This document shows, one piece after another, positions 50,667-60,849 of a stretch of 64,000 nucleotides of DNA. A model generated the notes under the pieces. That model worked only from the letters and a program-made list of their open reading frames with translations. It was not told the DNA's origin and ran no database searches. How positions within the stretch are numbered: position 1 is the first letter of the stretch; each line of letters opens with the position of its first letter. The position numbers and the translations under genes were made by a program. Source of the stretch: Paracoccus fistulariae (GTDB lineage Bacteria > Pseudomonadota > Alphaproteobacteria > Rhodobacterales > Rhodobacteraceae). The stretch is taken from the NCBI RefSeq assembly GCF_028553785.1, contig NZ_CP067136.1:1-64000 (forward strand). The letters run 5' to 3'.

Positions 50667-51044
50667 GCGCGGAGGGCCGGGTGACCGCGTGGCAGAATGC
50701 CGCGAGGAAAGTCCGGACTCCATGAGGCGACGGTGCCGGGTAACGCCCGGCGGGGGCAACCCCAGGGAAAGCGCCACAGAGAACAGACCGCCCGCAATCT
50801 GCGGGTAAGGGTGAAACGGTGGGGTAAGAGCCCACCGGGGGGCTGGCAACAGCCCCCGCATGGCAAGCCCCACCGGGAGCAATGCCGAATAGGGACCGCG
50901 CGCGGGCAATCCCCGCAGGGCCGCCTTGCCCCAGCAGGTCCGGGTAGGCAGCTAGATCCGGCTGGTAACAGCCGGGCCAGAGGAATGGTCATCCCGTTCG
51001 GGTCCGCCCCGACAGACAGAATCCGGCTTACAGGCCCTCCGCGC
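50667..51044 (+). ncRNA. rnpB: RNase P RNA
   Basis: The gene shows the universal RNase P core: GAGGAAAGTCCGGACTCC near the 5' side, AGAGGAATGGTCA in the 3' half and ACAGAATCCGGCTTACAG near the end. The terminal P1 helix is perfect over 12 bp (GCGCGGAGGGCC at 50667-50678 with GGCCCTCCGCGC at 51033-51044). It is a bacterial type A RNA of about 378 nt. It matures the 5' ends of tRNAs. It lies between the amidase and rpmG genes. Confidence 0.97.
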
Positions 51045-51232
51045 AATACCAGTTTCCCCTCTTCGGCCAGCCGGCCCGATCTGACCCTGCGGAAAATGCA
51101 TATCCGGGTTGAAACTGTGGAAAACTTGATGGAATCCGGTTGACATGCGGAGGATCGCGGCTAAAACGCAGGCTCCAACGAATTCCACGGGGTTTGCGCT
51201 GCGCGACTTTCCCCGCAGCAGGAGCGATAACC

Positions 51233-51400
51233 ATGGCGAAGCCGACGACCATCAAGATCCGGCTGAACTCGACAGCCGGGACCGGTCATTTCTACGTGAC
51301 CAAGAAGAATGCCCGTACCATGACTGAAAAAATGACCGTTCGCAAATACGATCCGGTCGTGCGTCAGCATGTTGAATATAAGGAAGGCAAGATCAAGTAA
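51233..51400 (+). CDS. rpmG: 50S ribosomal protein L33
   Basis: The 55-residue protein [20 protein letters not shown]... is a typical zinc-independent L33 with a C-terminal [18 protein letters not shown]. It binds 23S rRNA near the E site. It starts at 51233 behind CAGGAGCG. An in-frame start at 51140 adds residues unlike L33 and was not used. The next 190 bp contain no gene. Confidence 0.97.
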   Translation: MAKPTTIKIRLNSTAGTGHFYVTKKNARTMTEKMTVRKYDPVVRQHVEYKEGKIK

Positions 51401-51587
51401 TCTTGCCTCCACACGCCCGACCTGAAGGCCGGACGTGACAGACAGGGCGCCCTTCACGGTGCCGTCGCAACGGGGTGATGCTGCCGCATCGCCCTTTTTG
51501 CGTTTGCACCCCTGCGGTCCCGAATCCGCCTTTCCGTCACCGGTCTGATCTGCTTATCTTTTCCGAAAGATCAGCACGGAGGCATCG

Positions 51588-52877
51588 ATGGAGATTCTGG
51601 CCAAACTGACCGAGATCGTCGGCGGGATCATGGTGCGTCAGCGCCGCGCCCAGTCCCCGTCGCAGCAAGCGATCGGTCAGGATCCGGCGATCCCCGACGC
51701 CAGGGCACAGGGCATCATGACGCTGAAGATGCCGGCGGCGGTTGGCTGGGCCGATGGCCATCTGCCCACGGCCGCACCGGGGTTGAAGGTCAATGCCTTC
51801 GCCACAGGTCTGGACCACCCGCGCTGGATCGAGGTTCTGCCCAATGGCGATGTGCTGGTGGCTGAATCCAAGGAACAGGCAGGCCCGCCCAAGACCCTGT
51901 TCGACCATGCCGCACAATCGGTCATGCGCCGCGTCAAGGCCATCGGCGACAGCGCCAATCGTATCACCCTGTGGCGCGATGCAGATGGCGATGGCCAGGC
52001 CGAATCGCGCCATGTCTTCCTGTCCGATCAGCGTCAGCCCTTCGGCATGGCGCTTGTCGGTGACACGTTCTATGTCGGCAACACGGACGGCATCGTCGCC
52101 TTCCCCTATACCGTAAATGCAACGCAGCTTCAGGGGCAGGGCCGCAGGCTGGTCGAATTCAAGCCGCATGGCCACTGGACCCGCAGCCTGATCGTCTCGC
52201 CCGACCGCAGCCGGATCTATGCCGGGGTCGGATCGCTGACCAATATCGGCGATCAGGGCATGGAGGTGGAAGAGGGCCGGGCCGCGATCTGGGAACTGGA
52301 CCTTACAAACGGCGACGCCCGCGTCTTTGCATCTGGCCTGCGTAACTCGGTCGGCATGGCCTGGGAGCCGAGCACAGAGACGCTGTGGACCGTGGTGAAT
52401 GAGCGTGACGGGTTGGGCGATGAAACCCCGCCCGACTACCTGACCTCGGTGCAAGAGGGCGGCTTTTACGGCTGGCCCTATTGCTATTGGGGCAAGACGG
52501 TGGATGACCGCGTGCCACAGGACCCGGAACTGGTCGCGCGGGCGATTACCCCCGATTACGCGCTTGGCGGCCATACGGCATCCCTGGGCCTGTGCTGGAT
52601 GCCCGAGGGCACGCTGCCGGGCTTTCCCGATGGTATGGTGATCGGGCAGCACGGATCCTGGAACCGCTCGATCCTCAGCGGATACAAGCTGATCTTCGTG
52701 CCCTTCGAACAGGGCCGCCCCTCGGGCCCGCCCCGCGATATCCTGACCGGCTTTCTCAGCGATGATGAGAAAAAAGCCTATGGCCGCCCCGTGGGCGTCG
52801 CCATCGGGCCGGATGGCAAATCCTTGCTGATGGCGGATGATGTGGGGGATGTGATCTGGCGCGTCAGCGCGGCATGA
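51588..52877 (+). CDS. Sorbosone-dehydrogenase-like beta-propeller oxidoreductase
   Basis: The 429-residue protein has a six-bladed beta-propeller of the glucose/sorbosone dehydrogenase family with HPRWIEVLPNGDVLVAES, GVGSLTNIGDQGMEVEEGRA, ASGLRNSVGMAWEP, VNERDGLGDETPPDY and GQHGSWNRSILSGYKLIFVP blocks. Relatives bind PQQ and oxidise sugars or aldehydes in the periplasm. There is no obvious cleavable signal; the N-terminus is weakly hydrophobic. The substrate is unknown. Confidence 0.85.
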   Translation: MEILAKLTEIVGGIMVRQRRAQSPSQQAIGQDPAIPDARAQGIMTLKMPAAVGWADGHLPTAAPGLKVNAFATGLDHPRWIEVLPNGDVLVAESKEQAGPPKTLFDHAAQSVMRRVKAIGDSANRITLWRDADGDGQAESRHVFLSDQRQPFGMALVGDTFYVGNTDGIVAFPYTVNATQLQGQGRRLVEFKPHGHWTRSLIVSPDRSRIYAGVGSLTNIGDQGMEVEEGRAAIWELDLTNGDARVFASGLRNSVGMAWEPSTETLWTVVNERDGLGDETPPDYLTSVQEGGFYGWPYCYWGKTVDDRVPQDPELVARAITPDYALGGHTASLGLCWMPEGTLPGFPDGMVIGQHGSWNRSILSGYKLIFVPFEQGRPSGPPRDILTGFLSDDEKKAYGRPVGVAIGPDGKSLLMADDVGDVIWRVSAA

Positions 52878-52895
52878 TCGCGCTGTTATTCCTGT

Positions 52896-52928
52896 AAGTA
52901 GATGATTTTATAATAAAATCATCTACTT
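52896..52928. terminator. Perfect AT-rich hairpin, bidirectional terminator candidate
   Basis: AAGTAGATGATTTTA and TAAAATCATCTACTT (52896-52910 and 52914-52928) form a perfect 15-bp stem with loop TAA. The composition is unlike the surrounding GC-rich DNA. It can end transcription of the sorbosone-dehydrogenase-like gene from the left. Confidence 0.75.
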
Positions 52929-52990
52929 TATTCCGTTTGAATATGGACTGACCTGACATAGCTTCGCCTCGGATAATATAAGAGGTGATT

Positions 52991-53374
52991 ATGCTGATCC
53001 GTATTTTTGCGATTTCCACGATGTTTCTGATCTCGGCCTGTGCCACGATTGCGCGGGGCACGAATGATGTGCTTGTGGTCAATTCGACCCCGACCGGCGC
53101 GCAGGTGAAGATGAGCAACGGGGAAAGTTGCGGCAACACGCCCTGCACCTTCAAGGTGCCGCGCAAGTCCGAACTGAACGTGCTGATTACGAAACAGGGC
53201 TGTCAGCCGCAGCAGGTCCGCGTGACCAACAAGATCGCAGGCAGCGGTGGTGCGGCGATGGCGGGCAATGTCCTTGTCGGCGGCATTATCGGCGCAGGCG
53301 TGGATGCGGGCACCGGCGCGACGCTGGATCTGGTGCCGAATCCGGTCGAGGTGACGCTGGACTGCAAGGGCTAG
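52991..53374 (+). CDS. PEGA-like lipoprotein
   Basis: The 127-residue protein has a signal with lipobox (FLISACAT) and a PEGA-like beta domain (VVNSTPTGAQVKMSNGES, TPCTFKVPRKSELNVLI) followed by a Gly-rich AGNVLVGGIIGAGVDAGTGA segment and a conserved DLVPNPVEVTLDCKG end. Such small lipoproteins are common in alphaproteobacteria; the function is unknown. The ATG at 52991 follows AGAGGTG; a GTG at 52985 is also possible. Confidence 0.8.
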   Translation: MLIRIFAISTMFLISACATIARGTNDVLVVNSTPTGAQVKMSNGESCGNTPCTFKVPRKSELNVLITKQGCQPQQVRVTNKIAGSGGAAMAGNVLVGGIIGAGVDAGTGATLDLVPNPVEVTLDCKG

Positions 53375-53468
53375 GCCTGGACGGACCGCGATGAAAGGGC
53401 GGGGCGGACCTGCCTTTTCAGCCCTCCGGCGACAGAGGCTGGTAACCGGAAATGTCAAATCGGGGGAT

Positions 53469-53542
53469 TGGAGCGGGTGAAGGGAATCGAACCCTCGTCG
53501 TAAGCTTGGGAAGCTTCTGCTCTACCATTGAGCTACACCCGC
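53469..53542 (-). tRNA. tRNA-Gly (anticodon CCC)
   Basis: The 74-nt gene folds with acceptor GCGGGTG/CACCCGC, D-arm GCTCAATGGTAGAGC, anticodon CCC in a TTCCCAA loop, T-arm GAGGGTTCGATTCCCTT, discriminator U and encoded CCA. All elements are standard. Confidence 0.96.
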
Positions 53543-53585
53543 GATGTTGACCGGGTATCTTATGCCCGATCCGTCGTCAAGATCT

Positions 53586-54008
53586 TCACATCAACCCCAT
53601 ATCGGCCAGCGCGGCGGCCATGGCCGGGGGCAGGGGATCTTCGGCCTCGCGGCCCCTGGGCAGGTCGGGCGGCGCGTCCTTGGCAGCCAGATAACGCCAG
53701 CCCTGAAAGGGGCGGCGGGGCACGGCGCTGACGCGGATGATCTCGCGATCCAGAACCAGCGCGCAGCGGCGGATCCCGTCGCTGCCGATACGCTCATCCA
53801 GGCGCAGCAGGCGTTGACGCGCCAGCATCACCCCTTTGAACACCCAATAAAGCGAACCGCCCTGTAACAGCTCCTCCTCGCGCTTGGGCCACATCCGGGT
53901 CACATGCGCCGCAGGCCCGTCGCCATGGCGCATCTGCTGCCACTGGGCCAGATCCTCGATGCCCTCGGCACCGACACAAAGCTTCATCAGGTTCAGGCTT
54001 GCGGTCAT
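53586..54008 (-). CDS. DUF1489 family protein
   Basis: The 140-residue soluble protein matches DUF1489, a family of alphaproteobacteria of unknown function: NLMKLCVGAEGIEDLAQWQ at the start, HVTRMWPKREEELLQGGSLYWVFKG in separate blocks, and RRPFQGWRYL near the end. It starts at 54008. It lies downstream of tig on the same strand, separated by the tig terminator. Confidence 0.9.
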   Translation of the reverse strand: MTASLNLMKLCVGAEGIEDLAQWQQMRHGDGPAAHVTRMWPKREEELLQGGSLYWVFKGVMLARQRLLRLDERIGSDGIRRCALVLDREIIRVSAVPRRPFQGWRYLAAKDAPPDLPRGREAEDPLPPAMAAALADMGLM

Positions 54009-54061
54009 GGGCTCAAGATAGGGGCTTCAACAGGTCTCTGCCAGTCACAAGCGGCTGAAAA

Positions 54062-54092
54062 TGAAAAAGGCCGCACCAGATGGCGCGGCCTG
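54062..54092 (-). terminator. Rho-independent terminator of tig
   Basis: On the minus strand GGCCGC and GCGGCC pair around GCCATCTGGT, followed by TTTTT. It lies 22 bp beyond the tig stop codon. Confidence 0.8.
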
Positions 54093-54113
54093 ATATCAGT
54101 CGTCCGGGCGAAA

Positions 54114-55448
54114 TCAGATCTCGTCCAGCGCTTCGATGGCTTTTTCCAGCTCTTCCTTGGTGACTTTCTTGTCTTCGACCTTGGCCTGCTCGGCGATGTG
54201 ATCGACGACCTTGTCTTCAAAGATCGGTGCGCGCAGCTGCTGCTGAACCTGCGGGTTCTGCTGCACGAATTCAAAGAAAGCACGCTCCTGGCCCGGATAC
54301 TGACGGGCTGCCTGCATGACGGCCTGGGTCATTTCCTGATCGGTAACGGTAACCTCGGCCTTCTGGCCGATTTCAGCCAGCAGCAGACCCAGACGCACGC
54401 GACGCTCGGCCAGTTTCTTGTGCTCGTCCGTGGCTTCGATCGCGCCGTGGTTATGGCCCTGCTCTTCGGGGTGCTCTTCGTGCCACAGCTGATGGGCGAT
54501 CTGCTCGGCCTCGGCCTCGACCAGCGATTCAGGCAGCTCGAACTTCACCTGATCGTCCAGCTGATCCAGCAGGGCGCGCTTCATGATCGCGCGGGCCGCA
54601 CCGGCATATTCCTGTTCAAGACGACCGGCGATCTGCTTTTTCAGCGCGTCCAGATCGTCGGCACCGAATTTCTTGGCCAGCTCGTCATCGACCTCTGCAT
54701 CCTTGGGTGCCTTGACGGCCTTGACGGTGACTTCGAAAGTCGCGTCCTTGCCGGCCAGATGCGCGGCGCCATATTCCTCGGGGAATTTGACCTCGACCTT
54801 GACCTCTTCTTCGGCCTTGGCGCCGACCAGCTGGTCCTCGAAACCGGGGATGAAGCTGTTCGAGCCCAGAACCAGCGGATAATCCTGCGCTTCGCCGCCT
54901 TCGAAGGCTTCACCATCGACAAAGCCCTTGAAGTCGATCACGACCTGATCGCCGTCCTTGGCCTTGCTGCCCTTGCGGCGGTCTTCGAAATTCTGGGCCG
55001 ATTTCGCCAGATTTTCCAGCGCCTCATTCACGGCCTCGTCCTCGGCCGGGACGGTCAGACGCTCCAGCTTCAGCTTGCCCATGTCGATCTCGGGGATCGC
55101 GGGCAGGTTTTCGTAAGAGATGTTGACGATGACGTCGTCGCCCTCTTTCCAGCCTTCGCCGTTTTCCATCTCGACCTTCGGCTGAGCAGCCGGGCGGTCG
55201 CCGGATTCGTCCAGATGCTTGCGCAGCGCGCCGTCGATGGCTTCCTGCATCGCATCGCCCATGACGCGCGGGCCGAACTGCTTTTTCAGCATGGCCATCG
55301 GCACTTTGCCCTTGCGGAAGCCCTTCATCTCGATCTCGGGCTGCGCCTCTTTCAGCTTGGCATCGACCGTCTCGGCCAGCTCGGTGGCGGGCAGGGTGAA
55401 TTTGTAGCCCCGCTTCAGGCCTTCGTTCTGGGTTTCCGTAACCTGCAT
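54114..55448 (-). CDS. tig: Trigger factor
   Basis: The 444-residue chaperone starts [20 protein letters not shown] at 55448. It has the N-terminal ribosome-binding domain with the [16 protein letters not shown] signature (about 45-60), the PPIase FKBP domain ([36 protein letters not shown]) and the helical C-terminal substrate arm. It binds nascent chains at the ribosome exit and has prolyl isomerase activity. An extended frame to 55541 has no start signal. The length is usual. Confidence 0.97.
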   Translation of the reverse strand: MQVTETQNEGLKRGYKFTLPATELAETVDAKLKEAQPEIEMKGFRKGKVPMAMLKKQFGPRVMGDAMQEAIDGALRKHLDESGDRPAAQPKVEMENGEGWKEGDDVIVNISYENLPAIPEIDMGKLKLERLTVPAEDEAVNEALENLAKSAQNFEDRRKGSKAKDGDQVVIDFKGFVDGEAFEGGEAQDYPLVLGSNSFIPGFEDQLVGAKAEEEVKVEVKFPEEYGAAHLAGKDATFEVTVKAVKAPKDAEVDDELAKKFGADDLDALKKQIAGRLEQEYAGAARAIMKRALLDQLDDQVKFELPESLVEAEAEQIAHQLWHEEHPEEQGHNHGAIEATDEHKKLAERRVRLGLLLAEIGQKAEVTVTDQEMTQAVMQAARQYPGQERAFFEFVQQNPQVQQQLRAPIFEDKVVDHIAEQAKVEDKKVTKEELEKAIEALDEI

Positions 55449-55632
55449 TCTCGTCCTCGTCAGCTGGTATGCATGAAGGGCCACCCTCAAGGGCGGCCGC
55501 AAAATTCCTGCCCTTCTAGTCCTCGTGGCGATACACTGCAAGCAGATAGCGGCCCGGCGGGCTGCGGGAACCGGCGGCGGGAGCCGGGCGTTCTGCTGTC
55601 ACCTTCCCTTCGCACAGACAGAAGAGCGTTCC

Positions 55633-56109
55633 ATGACTTTCCGCAAGCCTATGATCGGATCATCCAGTGCCGCCGCCATTGCCGCCGCCTTTACCCTTGT
55701 GCTGATGTCGGGTCCGGCCGTGGCGCAAAGCGATGATGCCCCGACACGCCAGCCCGACGCCCAGACGACGATGCCAGCGGCCGAGCAGCCCATGGATCAG
55801 GCCGCGACGGATGCGTCGCCCCCGGCGACGCGCGATGCGCCCGGCGAAATGAACGCGAAGTCAAAGGGCTCGAATGATTGCGCCAATCCTGCGGGGCAGG
55901 CCGAACCGGCCACCGAAGCCAAGCCAGAGGCCGATGGCACAGCGCCCGCCAATGCCGGGAATACCGGCTTTACCGGTGGGCTTGGCGGTTCGCAGATGGG
56001 GACGAACCCGCAGGGCGCGATCGAGGAATCGACGACCTGGCATTCGCCCACAGCCCGCGGGCTTGATCTGAAAGGTCGTCCCGAACCGGTTCCGGCTTCG
56101 GATTGCTGA
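55633..56109 (+). CDS. Secreted low-complexity protein
   Basis: The 158-residue protein from the ATG at 55633 has a signal peptide (SSAAAIAAAFTLVLMSGPAVA, cleavage near residue 35) and a mature part rich in Ala, Pro, Thr and Gly, with a short conserved end (GFTGGLGGSQMGTNPQGAIE, TTWHSPTARGLDLKGRPEP). Similar small secreted proteins occur in Rhodobacterales; the function is unknown. It is divergent from tig. Confidence 0.75.
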   Translation: MTFRKPMIGSSSAAAIAAAFTLVLMSGPAVAQSDDAPTRQPDAQTTMPAAEQPMDQAATDASPPATRDAPGEMNAKSKGSNDCANPAGQAEPATEAKPEADGTAPANAGNTGFTGGLGGSQMGTNPQGAIEESTTWHSPTARGLDLKGRPEPVPASDC

Positions 56110-56116
56110 GCGTAGA

Positions 56117-56503
56117 TCAGCTGAACAGAGGCGGCTGCGGTTCGGCATCGTCCAGCCGCAGCATCAGCCCGTCGCGATTATAGAACTCGCCATCGCGAAT
56201 CAGCGTGCGGTCGCCGTTCATCGCGCGCATCAGCGCGTCCAGCCTGTCCTTGGCGACATCATGGGCGACCAGCCCCTCGCGCCCGGCGCGGAACATGGCG
56301 ACAGCGTCCCATGCCTCGCCCGAACTGTCGAAATGCCGGACCATCTCATTCCAGGTCAGATCGTCCCCGATCACGTGCAGATAGGCCGAGCGCAGCAGAT
56401 CGACGCGCCCCTCGCCAAGGCCGATCAGCACCATCAGCAAGGTAAAGCCCTGCGTTTCGGCCCAGGTCGCGCGCAGCCAGTCATCGAAATCGGTGTCACT
56501 CAT
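56117..56503 (-). CDS. Conserved hypothetical protein
   Basis: The 128-residue soluble protein starts [20 protein letters not shown] at 56503, just after the selB stop on the same strand. It is helical, with LRSAYLHVIGDDLTWNEMVRHF and a final RDGEFYNRDGLMLRL. It is typical of Rhodobacterales genomes but I cannot assign a function. A longer frame to 56548 would start inside selC. Confidence 0.75.
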   Translation of the reverse strand: MSDTDFDDWLRATWAETQGFTLLMVLIGLGEGRVDLLRSAYLHVIGDDLTWNEMVRHFDSSGEAWDAVAMFRAGREGLVAHDVAKDRLDALMRAMNGDRTLIRDGEFYNRDGLMLRLDDAEPQPPLFS

Positions 56504-58520
56504 CACGGGCCTCGGAAATTGGCGGAAGGGAATGGGAGTCGAACCCACCCGGGACAGGCTCGCTGCCCCAACCAGATTTGAAGTCTGGCCGCCCCACCGG
56601 GGACGATTCCCTTCCGGATGCGCCGAACAGGTCGACGCGATGTGGATTGATGCGACGCAAATCGCCCCGGCGCAAGGTCACACCAAGCCGGTCGAAGAAA
56701 TCGAGGATCTCGATGGCGACCTTGCGGCCGTTCTGGACCCGGTCGCGGAACAGGGGCGCGGTGAACCAGCCATCCTCGCTGGCCCCGGCCACGTCGCAGA
56801 TGATCTGCACCATCTCGGCCGTCACATTGCGGGCAAAGAAATGGTCATGCGCGATCTGATCGGTCCGGCCCAGCTTTTGCGTCAGCTTCAGAACCCGCCG
56901 AACCTCTTTCTCATCCACGCCAAGCTCGCCTGCGAAATCGCGGACCCGGGGCGGGCGGAAACGGGCCTCGCCCTGCAATTGCGGCGCGATCTGCTGCCAC
57001 AGCGCGTCATCCTCGGGCGACAGGCGCACCTCGTGGCCGGGCAGGCGCAGAAAGGCGCCGTCCAGCACCAGATGTCCGGCCTCGGCCTGCTGCTGCAGGA
57101 AGATCAGAAAGACCTCTTTCGGCAGGCGGGGCTGCAGCGTCAGGCGCAGCTTTTCGCGGCCAAGCCCCGACAGGTCGGGATTATCTGCGTGAAACCGTTC
57201 CAGCGTGTCATGGCATTGTTGCTGCAGATCCAGCGCGGTCTGTCGCGACAGGGCCAGATCGCCGATGGTGACGGCTTTGGCCATCTGGACGGCGGTGGCG
57301 GCCATTTGCGCATCCAGACTGCGATCGCGGGCAAAGACCGGCAGGTTGACCGGCGCAACGGCCAGCATCGCGCGCAGGGCATGCGCTGGATCAGGCGTGT
57401 CGGCCGCGGCGATCAGGGCCAGTCGCTCGGGCGTGCGACGTTTGCGGGCGGGGGCGCGCAGGTCCAGAAAGCGGCCGCCACCGATGGTCCGGCTGGCCGA
57501 GACATCGCGCAGGATGAAGCGGTCCCCGATGGCCGCGGCAATCGGGCGATCCAGAACAATCTGGACCGGGCCGGAACCGCCGGGCGCAATCGGATCGGAC
57601 AGCGGCACGATCCGGGCGCCGGCCTCGACCGCATGGCTGTGCAGGCGGGCGGGGAACCATGTGCCGATGGGCTTCGGCTCGCCCGGCAGAACGTGCAGGA
57701 TCGCGTCGATCCGATCTGTCGGCGCGTGCAATTCGGGCGACAGGATCATGTCGCCGCGATGGATCGCCTCTTTCGTGATGGCATCGCCCGCCAGATTGAG
57801 CGCGCAGCGCTGCCCGGCAAATCCCTGCCCGGCGCTGCGGTTCTGCGCATGGATGGCGCGCACCCGTGCCGACAGGCCCGAGGGGCTGACCGTCACCCGG
57901 TCCCCGATGGCGACGGCGCCGGTCAGGACGGTGCCGGTGACGACGGTTCCGGCGCCTGACAGGGTAAAGCAGCGATCCACGGCCATGCGCAACGGCCCGG
58001 CGGCGCGGCGCAGGGCGGTCTGCGCCTCTGCCGCGATCAGGGCGTCGCGCAACTGCGCGATCCCTTCGCCGGTCACGGCCGAGACGGGGATGACCGGCGC
58101 GCCCGCGATCGCCGAGCCGGCCAGAAGCGCTTCGACCTGGCCGACCACCTCTTGCCGCTGCGCGCTGTCGGCCAGATCGCATTTGGTCAGCGCCACGATC
58201 CCGCGATCCAGCCCCAGCAGGTCAAGGATCGCGACATGTTCGCGGGTCTGCGGCATGACCCCGTCATCGGCGGCCACCACCAGCAATGCCAGATCGATGC
58301 CGCCCGCACCGGCCAGCATGGTGTGGATCAGCCGCTCATGCCCCGGCACATCGACGAATCCGGTGATCGCCCCGCCGCCCAGATCGGCATAGGCGAAGCC
58401 CAGATCGATGGTGATGCCGCGGGCCTTTTCCTCGGCCAGCCGGTCGGCATCCTGTCCGGTCAGCGCCTTGACCAATGCGGTCTTGCCGTGGTCGATATGC
58501 CCCGCCGTGCCGATGATCAT
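56496..58520 (-). CDS. selB: Selenocysteine-specific elongation factor SelB
   Basis: The frame has 674 codons. The GTPase domain is complete (GHIDHGKT at 7-14, DVPGHE, TKCD), followed by EF-Tu-like domains 2-3 and the winged-helix repeats that bind the SECIS hairpin. Family members end near residue 630-635 (here [12 protein letters not shown]). The last 40 codons are read through the tRNA-Sec gene up to the stop at 56496, so the protein may carry a tRNA-encoded tail. It starts with ATGA overlap at the selA stop. It delivers Sec-tRNA to UGA in formate dehydrogenase mRNA. Confidence 0.93.
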   Translation of the reverse strand: MIIGTAGHIDHGKTALVKALTGQDADRLAEEKARGITIDLGFAYADLGGGAITGFVDVPGHERLIHTMLAGAGGIDLALLVVAADDGVMPQTREHVAILDLLGLDRGIVALTKCDLADSAQRQEVVGQVEALLAGSAIAGAPVIPVSAVTGEGIAQLRDALIAAEAQTALRRAAGPLRMAVDRCFTLSGAGTVVTGTVLTGAVAIGDRVTVSPSGLSARVRAIHAQNRSAGQGFAGQRCALNLAGDAITKEAIHRGDMILSPELHAPTDRIDAILHVLPGEPKPIGTWFPARLHSHAVEAGARIVPLSDPIAPGGSGPVQIVLDRPIAAAIGDRFILRDVSASRTIGGGRFLDLRAPARKRRTPERLALIAAADTPDPAHALRAMLAVAPVNLPVFARDRSLDAQMAATAVQMAKAVTIGDLALSRQTALDLQQQCHDTLERFHADNPDLSGLGREKLRLTLQPRLPKEVFLIFLQQQAEAGHLVLDGAFLRLPGHEVRLSPEDDALWQQIAPQLQGEARFRPPRVRDFAGELGVDEKEVRRVLKLTQKLGRTDQIAHDHFFARNVTAEMVQIICDVAGASEDGWFTAPLFRDRVQNGRKVAIEILDFFDRLGVTLRRGDLRRINPHRVDLFGASGRESSPVGRPDFKSGWGSEPVPGGFDSHSLPPISEARDE
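56520..56615 (-). tRNA. selC: tRNA-Sec (selenocysteine, anticodon TCA)
   Basis: The 96-nt gene has the long acceptor stem (GGAAGGGA paired with TCCCTTCC-type 3' strand), an extended variable arm (GGCAGCGAGCCTGTCC), anticodon TCA in a CTTCAAA loop, T-arm GGTGGGTTCGACTCCCA, discriminator G and encoded CCA. These features are those of bacterial tRNA-Sec. It is charged with Ser, converted by SelA and delivered by SelB at UGA codons. It lies wholly inside the 3' end of the selB reading frame on the same strand. Confidence 0.95.
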
Positions 58521-59890
58521 AGCGCGCGCAGGGCCTTTATCAGGTCGTCATCGGATTGCAGGCAGCGCAGGTCCAGGATCAGCGCGCCGTCATGGATATG
58601 GCCGATCACTGGCAGCGGCAGGGCACGCAGCCGCGCCGCCAGCCTGTCGGGCGCGTCGCCGCCCGGTCCGGTCAGGCGCAGTCCGGCCGAAGGCAGGGTA
58701 TCGGTCGGCAGCGCGCCCGAGCCGATCTGGCTGGCACAGTCGCAGGCGCTGACCTGAAACCCATCGGGCAGCAGATCCTGGACCAGCGGCACCAGACGCG
58801 CGGCCATCGCTGCGATCTGATCGCGCGGGCGCGAAAGATCACGCAGTGTCGGCAGGCTCTGCGCCAGCCGGTCCGGATCGCGGTAAAGCCGCAGGGTTGC
58901 CTCAAGCGCGGCGATCCGGATCTTGTCCAGCCGCAGGGCGCGTTTCAGCGGGTTCTTGTTGATCGCGGCAATCAGATCGCGCCGCCCGACGATAAAGCCC
59001 GCCTGCGGTCCCCCCAACAGCTTGTCACCCGAGAAGGTGATCAGATCGGCGCCCTCGGCCACGGCTTCGGCGACGGTGGGTTCGCGCCGCAGCCCGTAAT
59101 CGCCCAGATCGATCAGCGAGCCCGCGCCCAGATCGTTCAGCAACGGCACCCCCGCCGCAGACGCGATTGCGGCCAGTTCAGGGGCCGCAACCTCGGCCGT
59201 AAAGCCCTCGATCCGGTAATTCGAGGTATGGACCTTCATCAGCAAGCCGGTTTCGGCGGTGATGGCGGTTTCATAGTCACGCGGATGGGTGCGGTTGGTG
59301 GTGCCGACCTCGACCAGCTTTGCCCCGGCCCGTGCCATGATATCGGGCATGCGAAAGGCGCCGCCGATCTCGATCAACTCCCCGCGTGAGACGATGGCCT
59401 CGCGGCCCATGGCCAGCGTGTTCAACGCGATCAGCACGGCGGCGGCGTTGTTATTGACGATGGTGGCGTCCTCGGCCCCGGTCAATTCGCAGAGCAGGCC
59501 GCGCAGGTGATCGTCACGCTGGCCGCGCCCGCCGGTTTCAAGGTCGAATTCCAGCGCCAGCGGGGATGCCATCGCGGCGCTCGCGGCAGAAATGGCCTGA
59601 TCGGATAGGATAGCACGACCCAGATTGGTATGCAGCACCGTGCCCGTCAGGTTCAGGATCGGGCGCAATTGCGACCGGCTGTCCAGGTCCAGACGTTCTG
59701 CCACGCGGATGGGCAGGGCGTCGGCCAGGGCCTGCGCCTGCGCGCCGTCACGGATCGCCGCGCGCGCCGCATCCAGTTCCGCACGCAGCGCGCCGGTCAC
59801 CATCTGGCGACCATGCATCTCGATCAGCGCCTGTCCGGGATCCGATTTCAGGAACTGATCGACTGCGGGAAGCCGTCGAAATCCCTGCAT
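58517..59890 (-). CDS. selA: L-seryl-tRNA(Sec) selenium transferase
   Basis: The 457-residue PLP enzyme starts at ATG 59890, overlapping the fdhE stop (TGATG). It has the SelA N-terminal domain, [43 protein letters not shown] and the PLP lysine in [13 protein letters not shown]. It converts Ser-tRNASec into Sec-tRNASec with selenophosphate. The selD gene for selenophosphate is not in the window. Confidence 0.96.
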   Translation of the reverse strand: MQGFRRLPAVDQFLKSDPGQALIEMHGRQMVTGALRAELDAARAAIRDGAQAQALADALPIRVAERLDLDSRSQLRPILNLTGTVLHTNLGRAILSDQAISAASAAMASPLALEFDLETGGRGQRDDHLRGLLCELTGAEDATIVNNNAAAVLIALNTLAMGREAIVSRGELIEIGGAFRMPDIMARAGAKLVEVGTTNRTHPRDYETAITAETGLLMKVHTSNYRIEGFTAEVAAPELAAIASAAGVPLLNDLGAGSLIDLGDYGLRREPTVAEAVAEGADLITFSGDKLLGGPQAGFIVGRRDLIAAINKNPLKRALRLDKIRIAALEATLRLYRDPDRLAQSLPTLRDLSRPRDQIAAMAARLVPLVQDLLPDGFQVSACDCASQIGSGALPTDTLPSAGLRLTGPGGDAPDRLAARLRALPLPVIGHIHDGALILDLRCLQSDDDLIKALRAL

Positions 59891-60807
59891 CAATAGCCCG
59901 CGATAAAGGGATCGAACCCGCCACGGCGATAATCGCTGTCCTTCATCAGCAGATCCAGCCCAAGGCTGCCGACATTATCGGCGATCGGGTCCAGGCTGTG
60001 GTTCTTGACCTGATACAGGATCTTGACCCAGCTGTTGCATTCGCTGCACAGCTCGGCCTTGACAGTCGCCTCATCGGTTTCGACCGAGCGATAGCTGATC
60101 CCCTTGGTCGATCCGCAGCACAGGCATTTCACCCGCACCTCATTCCATTGCGTCGCGCAGCAGCCGCAGGTCGCATAACGGGCGTTATCGACACCCGCAG
60201 CCCCCGCGATGACCGAGGATGTCGCGGGTTTGCCGCCGCAGGCCGGGCAGACGCCGGTCTTGATGCGCACCAGCTGTCCCGCATCCAGCAAGGCGGCGAT
60301 CCGCGCCAGATGCACCTGCACCGCCGCCGCCACGAACAGATGCGGCGCGATGCTGTCTTCGGGAATGCGATCCGACAGGATATTGTCCAGCAGCCAGTGG
60401 CGATCCGCGATCCCCGCCGATTTCAGCGCCTGCAGCGCAAGGCGGGCAGGTTCGGGCATCTTCAGTGCCTCGGCCGCGTCGATGAATTGCGACAGGGTGT
60501 TGTACAGCGCCTCATCCGTGGCCAAGGCAGCGCGGTCGATGGGCGGCATGCGGCTGGCGCGCGCCAGTTCAATCCGCTGAGGCGACAGCGGGGCAGGGGC
60601 GGGCAACTGATCGGCAAGACGGGCCTGCAACTGGCTCAGATCCGCCAGAAAGCGCAGATAGGGCGACAGGTTGCCATCCTGCGCCGCCAGAAAGGCAAAG
60701 CGCTTGGCGCGCCTGGTGAAAAGTTCGGCGGGTTTGGGTGAAAAAGTCAGCGGCGCCTCTGGGACGCCGCCGATAACACCGGGATCGGGTTGAACTGTGG
60801 TGTTCAT
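59890..60807 (-). CDS. fdhE: Formate dehydrogenase accessory protein FdhE
   Basis: The 305-residue protein starts at 60807. It has four conserved Cys pairs for metal binding (CPACGGKP, CGCCATQW, CLCCGS, CSECNSW). FdhE acts late in maturation or membrane delivery of FDH-N/FDH-O. It lies between the gamma subunit gene and selA, in the usual fdoGHI-fdhE order. Confidence 0.95.
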   Translation of the reverse strand: MNTTVQPDPGVIGGVPEAPLTFSPKPAELFTRRAKRFAFLAAQDGNLSPYLRFLADLSQLQARLADQLPAPAPLSPQRIELARASRMPPIDRAALATDEALYNTLSQFIDAAEALKMPEPARLALQALKSAGIADRHWLLDNILSDRIPEDSIAPHLFVAAAVQVHLARIAALLDAGQLVRIKTGVCPACGGKPATSSVIAGAAGVDNARYATCGCCATQWNEVRVKCLCCGSTKGISYRSVETDEATVKAELCSECNSWVKILYQVKNHSLDPIADNVGSLGLDLLMKDSDYRRGGFDPFIAGY

Positions 60808-60849
60808 GTTGTCTCCGGGCCGCACGGGCCACTGCTTTGGATGTTGCGG

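Noticed and set aside
50462..51143. Open frames on both strands at 50.5-51.1 kb
   Set aside because: They coincide with the RNase P RNA gene, whose conserved core and P1 helix explain the sequence.
56493..57959. 488-codon open frame opposite selB
   Set aside because: Antisense shadow of a clear SelB GTPase, crossing the tRNA-Sec gene.
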